DNA of 64,000 bases. It comes from Methanoregula sp. UBA64 (GTDB lineage: Archaea > Halobacteriota > Methanomicrobia > Methanomicrobiales > Methanospirillaceae). Both the position numbers and the translations under genes were made by a program. Location: positions 55,229 to 119,228 of the forward strand of contig NZ_DAQC01000001.1 in NCBI RefSeq assembly GCF_002502735.1, in the 5' to 3' direction. Each line of letters starts with the position of its first letter. The first letter of the stretch is position 1. Of this stretch, positions 53,293-60,554 are shown piece by piece. The notes below the pieces were generated by a model, which was not told the DNA's origin, did no database searches, and saw only the letters and a list, made by a program, of their open reading frames with translations.

Positions 53293-53621
53293 GGGTCTCC
53301 CCCCGCGTATACCTTTGGGCTCATCTGCCGCAATGCTGTCTGCATACCTTATTTTTCGCGTTTTGCACTGGCATAAACCCGGCGATGAGTGAAATTAATT
53401 TTGCACTCTAATCGGGCCCGGATTCAAAATCCGGCCGATTTTCTGTGAAATAATTTTTTCACTCAACTCTTCCTTTATCAGTTCCGGCCGTTAACGATCA
53501 AAAATAAAAAAAGCCGGACACAGTAGCCTTTTTACCGGGATCTTCCCTTATTTTGGGAACGGTACCGGGGCCGGGGTCTCATGGTTGCCTTTGTCCGGAA
53601 AAAAATCCGGGGAATGTATCC
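53293..53621. other. divergent gap with palindrome array
   Basis: 329 bases without a gene. It contains GAGTG ... CACTC (53387-53408), a 12-pair hairpin (53411-53439; inner arms CCGGATT, CAA, AATCCGG), and GTGAAATAATTTTTTCAC (53445-53462), within about 75 bases. The outer elements share a GTGAAAT(n)AATTTT core. They are placed to control the kinase operon, the APC permease gene, or both. Confidence 0.5.
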
Positions 53622-55142
53622 ATGGACTTTGAGAAATTCTGTCGTCACCCAGTCTTTAAGAAAAAACCGATCGATCCGGCCGGGCAGCCCGATCGTACCC
53701 TTAAACGCACGCTCAGTTCCTTCGATCTGGTCATGCTCGGTATCGGTGCGATCATCGGGATGGGGATCTTTGTGTTGTCCGGCATCGTTGCCGGCCTCCA
53801 CGCAGGTAACGCGCTCCCCCTTTCGTTTGTCCTTGCCGGGATCGCCTGTCTCTTTGCGGCTCTCTGTTATGCTGAATTCGCGTCCATGGTCCCGGTTGCG
53901 GGAAGCGCCTATACCTACTGCTACATCACGCTCGGCGAGATCTGGGCATGGATCATCGGCTGGGACCTAATCCTCGAATACGGTCTTGCCGTCTCCGCAG
54001 TTGCCATCGGCTGGTCGGGCTACTTCAATGCATTTCTTCTCTCGGTCGGGATCGTTATCCCCCCGGCCTTATTGAGCCCGCCCGGGGCCGGCGGGGGGCT
54101 GGTCAACCTCCCGGCAGTCCTCGTCGTCCTTGCCCTGTCCCTCCTCTTAATCCGGGGGACAAAAAAGAGTGCGCGGATCAATGCCGCTATCGTTATTATC
54201 AAGATCGCCGTCATCCTGCTCTTTATCATACTCGGCCTCTTCTCCTTAAACCCGGCCAACTGGACCCCGTTTCTGCCCCCGGCCGGCTGGCTCGGGGTCT
54301 TCTCGGGCGCAGCCATCATCTTTTTTGCCTTTACCGGGTTCGATGCCGTGGTGACCGCTGCCGAAGAGACAAAAAACCCGCAAAAAAGTCTCCCGGTCGG
54401 GCTCATCGGGTCTCTTGCCGTCTGCATCATCCTCTATGTCATCCTCGGGATCGTCCTGACCGGTGTTGTCCCGGTCGCCGAATTTGCCGGAACCGGCGCA
54501 ATGAACGCTCCCATCCCCTATGCGCTCGAACACATGGGCGTGACCTGGGGCGTTGCGGTCATCTCGATCGGTGCGCTTTGCGGGATGACCTCGGTCATTC
54601 TTGTGATGCTCTTTGGCCAGAGCAGGATCTTCTTTGCCATGTCGCGCGACGGCCTTCTCCCTGCGGTCTTCTCAGAAGTCCACGGCACGACCGACACCCC
54701 GGTAAAAGTGATCCTTGTCACTGGCATTCTCACGGCATGCATTGCCGGGTTTTTCCCGCTCCAGATCGTTGCCGAGCTTGTCAACATGGGGACGCTTGCA
54801 GCATTTGCCATCGTTGCCGCCGGGGTCCTCCTGCTCCGGGTCCAGCGCCCCGATATCGAGCGGCCGTTTTCCTGTCCCGGAACCCCGTACATCCCGCTGC
54901 TCTGCATCGGGAGCTGCGCGTTTCTCATCTTCAACCTCAACCGGCTCGCTCATTTCATGTTTATTGTCTGGCTCAGTATCGGTCTCGTGGTCTATTTCCT
55001 CTACGGGATGCACCGGAACGCAAGCCGGAACGGCCGGGTCTCCTGCGGTACCGGTGCCCCGGCACCGGTCCCCGCCCCGGAGATTGTGCTTCCGGTCCTG
55101 CCCCCGCTTTCCCGGACTACGGAAACGACCGAGAACATGTGA
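53622..55142 (+). CDS. APC-family amino acid permease
   Basis: 506 residues, about 12 membrane helices. The first helix contains GIGAIIGMGIFVLSG, the substrate-binding glycine motif of the family. It would import or exchange amino acids or related cationic compounds; the specificity cannot be read. The ATG at 53622 is chosen since GGGGAATG precedes it by nine bases; an earlier ATG at 53553 would add a polar stretch. The C-terminal tail is proline-rich and probably disordered. Confidence 0.93.
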   Translation: MDFEKFCRHPVFKKKPIDPAGQPDRTLKRTLSSFDLVMLGIGAIIGMGIFVLSGIVAGLHAGNALPLSFVLAGIACLFAALCYAEFASMVPVAGSAYTYCYITLGEIWAWIIGWDLILEYGLAVSAVAIGWSGYFNAFLLSVGIVIPPALLSPPGAGGGLVNLPAVLVVLALSLLLIRGTKKSARINAAIVIIKIAVILLFIILGLFSLNPANWTPFLPPAGWLGVFSGAAIIFFAFTGFDAVVTAAEETKNPQKSLPVGLIGSLAVCIILYVILGIVLTGVVPVAEFAGTGAMNAPIPYALEHMGVTWGVAVISIGALCGMTSVILVMLFGQSRIFFAMSRDGLLPAVFSEVHGTTDTPVKVILVTGILTACIAGFFPLQIVAELVNMGTLAAFAIVAAGVLLLRVQRPDIERPFSCPGTPYIPLLCIGSCAFLIFNLNRLAHFMFIVWLSIGLVVYFLYGMHRNASRNGRVSCGTGAPAPVPAPEIVLPVLPPLSRTTETTENM

Positions 55143-55217
55143 TGCAGATCGCAAGCATCTAGTGCCGGCAGGAGAACCGGTAGGCTGATGCCCGGCGATC
55201 CCGATCCTGGAGTCCTC

Positions 55218-56009
55218 ATGCCAGAAACATATCCGGCAGTAGTCAGGTACGTCCTGTGGGGGATCGTGGCATTCTCGGCCCTCTACATCGCGCTGATCGC
55301 GGTAGTCCCGCTGCCGCTCTACCGCCTTTTCGGGAATACGTTCGAGGCAGCTGCCGCCCTTGTCTGCATGGGGATCTGCCTGTACGCGTACCGCTTCTGG
55401 TCCGGCCGGGTAATCCTCGTGCTCGCCGCGTTCGCATTCGGGGAATATGCGCTTGCAACGGCGTTCTGGTACCTGTTTACCCTCCTGCCGCTGACCGCGG
55501 ACTTCGGCCGGCCGTTCGTGTTTACGAGCGTTGCCGAGCTCGCGTTCTTCGGGTTCATGCTCTTCTTTATTGCAGGGTTCCAGATCGAACGGGAAAAGGA
55601 ACCATTTCCCCTTTCTTACCGCATTATTTTAGTCCTCGTTTTCCTTGCGGTCCCCCTCATGGTCATCGCACGGTACGGCATTGTTGTCCGGACCGGGCTC
55701 CTCCTTGTCCAGTTTGCTGTTGTGGCCTGGCTTATCCTTGTCACGATCGGTCACGGGTTCTACCGCTATCCCCTTATCTGGGCCGGCATCTGCCTGCGAG
55801 CCCTGGTCTCGATGCTGTACGGCCTGCGCGAGACCCTCTTTTTGTACTACCCGTCATGGAACGTCACCCTCCCGCAGGGCACGACCCTTTCCGTGTACGA
55901 GCTTGCAAGCGTTGTGGGTCCGCTCATCATCCTCTCGATCGCCCTCATCACGCTCGGCCTTCTCTCCTACATCCGGGATCCGGGGAACGATCCCCGGCCC
56001 CCGGTCTGA
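55218..56009 (+). CDS. seven-to-eight-helix membrane protein of unknown function
   Basis: 263 residues. Hydrophobic helices cover most of the length (about 10-28, 33-55, 62-82, 92-112, 125-142, 148-170, 175-195, 225-250), with short loops. I do not recognise the family. The ATG at 55218 has GGAG five bases before it; an ATG at 55188 with GGTAGG is also possible. It follows the permease by 75 bases in the same direction and ends four bases from the convergent PrsW gene. Confidence 0.72.
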   Translation: MPETYPAVVRYVLWGIVAFSALYIALIAVVPLPLYRLFGNTFEAAAALVCMGICLYAYRFWSGRVILVLAAFAFGEYALATAFWYLFTLLPLTADFGRPFVFTSVAELAFFGFMLFFIAGFQIEREKEPFPLSYRIILVLVFLAVPLMVIARYGIVVRTGLLLVQFAVVAWLILVTIGHGFYRYPLIWAGICLRALVSMLYGLRETLFLYYPSWNVTLPQGTTLSVYELASVVGPLIILSIALITLGLLSYIRDPGNDPRPPV

Positions 56010-56013
56010 CTCC

Positions 56014-56664
56014 TCACGCTTTTTTACCGGAGGTAATGAGCGCGTGGATATCGGTCTTGTAGCAGAGGAGCAGCAAAAAGAAGAGCAGGACCGGGAAGAC
56101 CAGATCGATACAGAAGCCGGCCGTGCCAAAGTACGCGCTTCCGAGCAGGTTGTAAAGAGCGTGGATGGTCACCGCAAGGCTGTAAAACCCGAGCATGAGT
56201 GCCATAAATGCCCTGCGGTCGAAGTGCCCGGCAAGGACGATCCCGTACCCGATGATCCCGCAGGTACATGCGTGCATGAGTGCGGTCGAGAACGAGTGGG
56301 TGAGGACGGCGAGCAGGTTGGGCGAGGCAACGAGGCCCGTTTCGATGATGGAAAACCCGATCCCCGATGCGAGCGCGTATAAGAGGATCTCACGGTCGCG
56401 CAGTTTTGCTGCCGGCAGCGCGAGGAAGAGCAGGGGCAGGGCTTTAAAAAATTCCTCGATTACCGGCGTGATTGTCAGCGAGACGAGCACCGGGGGCATC
56501 TCGACTGCCGCTGCCCCGAAAAGGACCGGTTCGAGAAGGTACACCGGTATCGCGGCAACGATCCCCCAGGCAAAAAAGAGGAAGAACTTCGCATTGATCC
56601 TCCCGATGAACATGACCAGGATGAACAGGGGGAGGAAGTATGCCGCGTACAGTATCAGGTCCAT
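56014..56664 (-). CDS. PrsW-family intramembrane protease
   Basis: 216 residues, about seven helices. Family motifs EEFFKALP (ExxK), GIGFSIIET (GxGF, Glu) and the His residues of HSFSTALMHA and HALYN fit the M82/CPBP metalloprotease group, which cleaves membrane proteins within the bilayer. In Bacillus PrsW releases a regulator, and here a membrane-bound transcription regulator (57345) lies on the other side of the gap; any link is inference. It is convergent with the 55218 gene. Confidence 0.85.
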   Translation of the reverse strand: MDLILYAAYFLPLFILVMFIGRINAKFFLFFAWGIVAAIPVYLLEPVLFGAAAVEMPPVLVSLTITPVIEEFFKALPLLFLALPAAKLRDREILLYALASGIGFSIIETGLVASPNLLAVLTHSFSTALMHACTCGIIGYGIVLAGHFDRRAFMALMLGFYSLAVTIHALYNLLGSAYFGTAGFCIDLVFPVLLFFLLLLCYKTDIHALITSGKKA

Positions 56665-56856
56665 TATTCTGCACTACTCCCGGACATTTTTCCTCTCGTT
56701 ACTCCCGCGGTGATATGTACGTGATGGGAGTCTCAGGATGTTTAGTCCTTTGATGAGGATCGGTTAAAAAAAGGGGCAGGTGCCCGGGAATTATCCGGTC
56801 TCCCGCGTGACCTGCACGCCGGTATAACTGCAAATATTTTTTTCCTTAACGCCGCC

Positions 56857-56863
56857 TATAAAA
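56857..56863 (+). promoter_or_regulatory. TATA box of the candidate RNA
   Basis: TATAAAA in CCTATAAAATCC. A centre at 56860 predicts transcription from about 56885, exactly the first base of a perfect hairpin. Confidence 0.5.
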
Positions 56864-56884
56864 TCCCCGCCATGCTATACAGAT

Positions 56885-57197
56885 GTGCCAGTAACCTGGC
56901 ACGTTGAGAGAACTCCTCTGCACGAAACGGTCTGGATGGAGCAGGAGAACAGTTTACGGGAAATATGCCGGGACATCAGGTAATGCATATCCGGAGCTCT
57001 CCGGTACAAAAAGAAGTACCGGGCAAATGAATCTCCCCAGGTTTCAAAAAAAAGTCCGGTAAAACAATCGTCCCCACGGGAACGAACAGTTTCCCGGCAT
57101 CTCTCCCCTGCACACTATCTCTAAAAAAAAACCTGCTCCATTCTTTCCCTCTCAATGATCGAAAGGATGCCGCCCGGGCAGCAGGACCGGGTTTTTT
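56885..57197 (+). ncRNA. candidate structured non-coding RNA
   Basis: Four stem-loops follow one another: GTGCCAG-TAAC-CTGGCAC (56885-56902), an arm CTCCT/AGGAG with GC/GC (56913-56947), ATATGC/GCATAT (56963-56990), and then either CCGGAG-CT-CTCCGG (56991-57004) or CCGGTAC/GTACCGG (57001-57022), which share four bases and exclude each other. A terminator hairpin CCCGG/CCGGG with six T ends at 57197. I recognise no known family (not RNase P or SRP by their conserved cores). It could be a trans-acting RNA or a long leader of the wHTH gene. Confidence 0.45.
57173..57197 (+). terminator. hairpin-T terminator of the candidate RNA
   Basis: CCCGG (57173-57177), nine-base loop, CCGGG (57187-57191), then six T (57192-57197). 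Confidence 0.45.
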
Positions 57198-57344
57198 GCC
57201 CGGATCGTTTTTATCTTGTCGTGCCGGGAGCAGCTGCACCCGATCAGTGCAGTTTTTTTTTCACTCATCCGCGGGTTTAATACACGCGATATACTAACGG
57301 GTAATTATCAGGTGGGTTTTTCTCGTACTCACCGGTGAAGACTT

Positions 57345-57974
57345 ATGGATGGGGAGATTATGGCTCAAAAGGTCCCGGTACCGGTTCCCGCACCGGAGGA
57401 GGAGATCATCATCCTCGAACCGGGCAAGGAAAGGGCACAGAATATCGTAAAAGCGATATCGCACCAGAACGCGGGGGATCTCATGCAGCTGCTCTCGACA
57501 GAAGGCCCCCTGCGCCTCTCCGAGATCGCCGAACGGCTCGGTCTCTCGACCAATGCCGCAAAGTACCATGTGGAGAACCTCATGAATGCGGGGCTTATCG
57601 AGATCTCCAATACCCGGTACAGCGTCAAGGGCAAGAAGATGAAAGTCTACCGGCTCAAAAACCAGGTCTTCATCGTAGCGCCTTCGATGTCGTCGGGTTC
57701 CGACCTGCGGGCGGCGCTGTTAAAATATGCAACGCTCTGCGGCGTTTTTATCTGCTCGTTTGCCGTGATCCTGTTCCAGCCGTTTGTAACCGTGGTAACC
57801 GAACCGGCCGGGCCGCTCTCGGGCTCCCTCCAGACTGCCGGGTCGCTTCCCCCGGCGTACGTCTCCACGCTGCCGGAAGCCGCGCTCGTTGTCGCTGCCA
57901 TCATCACCATCCTTGCCTTTGCCGGCTTCGAACTCCTTGAATACTGGAAACGCCGGCAGCTGATCGCAGGATAA
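57345..57974 (+). CDS. membrane-bound winged-helix transcription regulator
   Basis: 209 residues. An acidic, proline-rich N-terminus, then an ArsR-like winged helix (about 35-105: LRLSEIAERLGLSTNAAKYH) and two membrane helices near the end (about 130-150 and 175-200) joined by a short outside loop. It would bind DNA while held in the membrane, so the membrane part probably senses or can be cut. ATG at 57345 has GGTGA seven bases before it; ATG at 57360 with GGGGAG is an alternative. A GATATAC box lies about 65 bases upstream. Confidence 0.85.
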   Translation: MDGEIMAQKVPVPVPAPEEEIIILEPGKERAQNIVKAISHQNAGDLMQLLSTEGPLRLSEIAERLGLSTNAAKYHVENLMNAGLIEISNTRYSVKGKKMKVYRLKNQVFIVAPSMSSGSDLRAALLKYATLCGVFICSFAVILFQPFVTVVTEPAGPLSGSLQTAGSLPPAYVSTLPEAALVVAAIITILAFAGFELLEYWKRRQLIAG

Positions 57975-57980
57975 AAACCG

Positions 57981-58016
57981 GCGGGATAAAAAACTTTTTT
58001 TTAACCTGTATCCCGC
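57981..58016. terminator. convergent terminator hairpin
   Basis: GCGGGATA (57981-57988) pairs with TATCCCGC (58009-58016); the loop holds eight T (57995-58002). It separates the wHTH gene from the convergent MFS gene. Confidence 0.55.
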
Positions 58017-58064
58017 TTGCGGCTCCCCGCATACCTCAGGGCAGCCGTACTCCCTTACTGCGAT

Positions 58065-59444
58065 TCAGAGCGGCGAATCGGCGATAATTTCTTCTGCCCC
58101 GTCTTTTGGATTCGGGACATCCTTTGTGGCGCGGATGATGAAGATCACCAGCACGCAGAGAACAAATGCGGTCAGGTAGACTGCCTGGTAGCCGAGAACC
58201 GAGAGCGCCGGGGTGAGCTTGTTTACGAGCGGCGTCCCGTCACGGGGAATCCCTTCCATGTACATGCGGATCGCAAAGACGCTCTGGAAGAACGCGATCC
58301 CAAAGACCATCCCCACGTGCCGGACCGTCATCATCACACCTGACCCGTCGCCCACCGAATCGGGAGGGCAGTGGCCCATGATCAGCCGTGCATTGGGCCC
58401 GAAGAACGCGGCGGTCGAGACGCGTGTCACGATCATCCCGGCAATAATGACCACGACCAGCGTGAGCGGGTTGAACGTGAAAAAGATCAAAAAGCCCGCA
58501 GCTGCAAGGCCGACGGCAATAATCGAGATGAGCAGGCTCCCGTGCCGGTCGGCAAGGCTCCCGGCAGCCGGGGCAACGATGATCGAGAGGAGTGCCGGCG
58601 CGGTCATGATAAGGCCGGCAAGGAACTGGTCGAGGTGCCGGGAGTTGATGAGGTAGATGGGCATGAGGTATGTGACGCCGGAGAAAAGCGTGGTGATGAT
58701 AAAACAGGTCACGACCGCAAGCCGGAAGTCCCGGTTATGCACGAGCGCCGGGTTGATGAGGGGGTCGGGGTTGTTGCGCTCGCGCAGGACAAAGATCCCC
58801 CCCACCACGCAGCCGGCAGCAAAGAGCCCGGCAAGGACCGCGTCCGGCGTTCCCGGCACCTGGTAGAAGGAGAATGCCGAGAGGACAAGGATGATCGCGA
58901 TGACAAAGAGCGCCGGGCCCAGGTAGTTGAGCGGCTTGTGTTTGATATCCCCGGTGGCGGACGGGATGCAGTACCAGCTCATGGCAAGGGCAACGACCAC
59001 GATAGGGAGGTTGACAAAGAACGCCCAGCGCCAGCCGGCGTACTGGGAGATGAACCCGCCAAGGCCCGGGCCGATGGCAAACCCCACGGCCGACATTGCG
59101 ATCAGAAACCCGAGCGACCGGCCCCGGACCGAGGGTGGGAGGTAGGTGGTGATGACGGCCGGGCCGATCGCAGAGAACATGGCGGCGCCGGCACCCTGGA
59201 GGATCCGCGAGAGAATCAGCGTCGTGACATCGGGCGAGATCCCGCACAGGAACGATCCGGTGCCAAAGAGCACGAGGCCCCAGAGGAAAAGCTTCCGGAA
59301 ACCGTACCGGTCCCCCAGTTTTCCCATAAAGAGGATGAGGCCGGTGATCGTGAGCATGTAGGAGATGATGATAAGCGAGCCGACCCCCACCGGGATCTGC
59401 CAGGTCTTGTCGATGGTGGGGACCGTGATGTTGACAATGCTCAT
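58065..59444 (-). CDS. MFS drug transporter, DHA2-like (start uncertain)
   Basis: 459 residues from the ATG at 59444. Conserved MFS parts are MGKLGDRYGFRKLFLWG and the proton/antiporter motif near GAGAAMFSAIGPA. However the in-frame sequence upstream (about 59445-59507) encodes HIIVATVSLASLLGALD, which continues as MSIVNITVPTI, the classic first membrane helix of DHA2 proteins, so the true N-terminus lies upstream. No ATG, GTG or TTG exists there in frame. A GTG about 100 bases upstream is one base out of frame across a run of five T, so a frameshift or sequence error is possible. It diverges from a MerR regulator. Confidence 0.85.
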   Translation of the reverse strand: MSIVNITVPTIDKTWQIPVGVGSLIIISYMLTITGLILFMGKLGDRYGFRKLFLWGLVLFGTGSFLCGISPDVTTLILSRILQGAGAAMFSAIGPAVITTYLPPSVRGRSLGFLIAMSAVGFAIGPGLGGFISQYAGWRWAFFVNLPIVVVALAMSWYCIPSATGDIKHKPLNYLGPALFVIAIILVLSAFSFYQVPGTPDAVLAGLFAAGCVVGGIFVLRERNNPDPLINPALVHNRDFRLAVVTCFIITTLFSGVTYLMPIYLINSRHLDQFLAGLIMTAPALLSIIVAPAAGSLADRHGSLLISIIAVGLAAAGFLIFFTFNPLTLVVVIIAGMIVTRVSTAAFFGPNARLIMGHCPPDSVGDGSGVMMTVRHVGMVFGIAFFQSVFAIRMYMEGIPRDGTPLVNKLTPALSVLGYQAVYLTAFVLCVLVIFIIRATKDVPNPKDGAEEIIADSPL

Positions 59445-59669
59445 ATCGAGAGCGCCAAGGAGCGAGGCAAGGGAGACCGTGGCAACGATAATATGCTGGC
59501 CGGCTTTTGTTGCCGGGTCCGGGAGCAGTGAGAACGGCGCGATGGGAAAAACACCTTTTTTAGTACTTCTCTTATCTTCCCTGAACGATAAAAGAGTATT
59601 TTTTTATTATACCGGACTCTCCCCCGGGGAAGAGAACAACGCCCTATATCGTTTACCAAACGAGAAATT
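59445..59669. other. divergent promoter region of the MFS and MerR genes
   Basis: 225 bases, of which about 100 next to the MFS gene encode its missing N-terminus. The rest, AT-rich from about 59575 to 59615, likely holds both promoters and the MerR binding site; I see no clear 19-base MerR palindrome. Confidence 0.4.
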
Positions 59670-60521
59670 ATGGTAATTATGGCCACCGACCAGATCCCTC
59701 TCGGGAGGTTCTCGCTTATCACCCGGCTCTCGCCAAAAGCGCTCCGGTACTACGACGAGCTGGGCCTCCTTGTCCCGGGCTCTAAGGATATCTGTACCGG
59801 GTACCGGTACTATACGACTGCCCAGATCGCCCGGGGCGTCTCGATCAAGGCGTTATGCACGCTCGGGTTTTCGCCCTCGGAGATCGGCGACCTGCTCGCT
59901 GCCCGGGACCGCGGCGAGGAAGCGGTAATCGGGCGTCTTTTCGGGAAACGGCGCGGGGAGATCCGGTCTGAAGTCCAGCGGTTACAGGAGATCGAGGCGC
60001 TTCTTGTGCAGCAGGATGCGCCTCTGGAGATACTGTACATGTCGTTATCAGAACCCGTAATAAAAGAACTTGCACCCATGCGTGTTATCGCGCTGCGGGG
60101 AACGGGATCGTATTCCGAGACCATCTGCCGGCTGATGGGTGCGCTCTGCGCAACGGTTGCGCTTCCGGAAAATTCTTCGGCCGGCCTCAGGGTCACCGGG
60201 CCGGTCATGACGCTTTACCATGACAAGGAGTACCGCGAGACGGATGCGGATATGGAGTGCGCGATCCCGATCGCCGGTAAAGTTGTGGTAAAGGATGAGA
60301 AGATGGAGATCCGGACGATTCAGGGCGGGACCTGCCTCTCGCTCGTGTACAAGGGGCCGTACACCGGCCTCCACGAAGCATGGAGCCGGGTCCAGGCCGG
60401 CGTGGAGAAAAACCGGTTCCGTATGGCCGGGCCCGGGCGCGAGATCTATTACAATGACCCGGCGCTCGTGCCGGAGAGCGAACTTTTGACCGAGCTCCAG
60501 CAGCCGGTCGAGCGGGCGTGA
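59670..60521 (+). CDS. MerR-family regulator with effector-binding domain
   Basis: 283 residues. N-terminal MerR helix-turn-helix (LGRFSLITRLSPKALRYYDELGLL), a coiled dimerisation helix (about 85-110) and a C-terminal GyrI-like/AraC effector-binding domain (about 120-283). The layout is that of BmrR, which senses drugs and turns on an exporter. Here an MFS exporter lies divergently next door, so it likely controls that gene. ATG at 59670 or the in-frame ATG at 59679. Confidence 0.92.
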   Translation: MVIMATDQIPLGRFSLITRLSPKALRYYDELGLLVPGSKDICTGYRYYTTAQIARGVSIKALCTLGFSPSEIGDLLAARDRGEEAVIGRLFGKRRGEIRSEVQRLQEIEALLVQQDAPLEILYMSLSEPVIKELAPMRVIALRGTGSYSETICRLMGALCATVALPENSSAGLRVTGPVMTLYHDKEYRETDADMECAIPIAGKVVVKDEKMEIRTIQGGTCLSLVYKGPYTGLHEAWSRVQAGVEKNRFRMAGPGREIYYNDPALVPESELLTELQQPVERA

Positions 60522-60528
60522 TGAAAAA

Positions 60529-60554
60529 CCCCCGAGAAGACCGGGGATTTTTTT
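60529..60554. terminator. bidirectional hairpin terminator
   Basis: CCCCG/CGGGG arms (60530-60534 and 60542-60546) are followed by seven T on the forward strand (60548-60554) and five T on the reverse strand, between two convergent genes. Confidence 0.65.

Larger units (their letters stand above)
56665..57344. other. 680-base gap with a candidate structured RNA
   Basis: The longest gene-free stretch. It contains a TATA box, four consecutive hairpins, a terminator and a second TATA for the next gene, each listed separately. No open frame with a good start fits. Confidence 0.6.

Noticed and set aside
53418..53434. A tRNA T-arm-like stretch (CCGGATTCAAAATCCGG)
   Set aside because: The loop lacks the usual T at its end and no acceptor, D- or anticodon arms fit around it; a simple hairpin explains it.
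53948..55162. A 404-codon frame overlapping the APC permease on the same strand
   Set aside because: Composition (Arg, Cys, His) is typical of an out-of-frame reading; the permease frame has clear membrane helices.
56976..57239. An 87-codon reverse frame in the RNA gap
   Set aside because: Starts with GTG without a good site and crosses the predicted hairpins and terminator; no domain.
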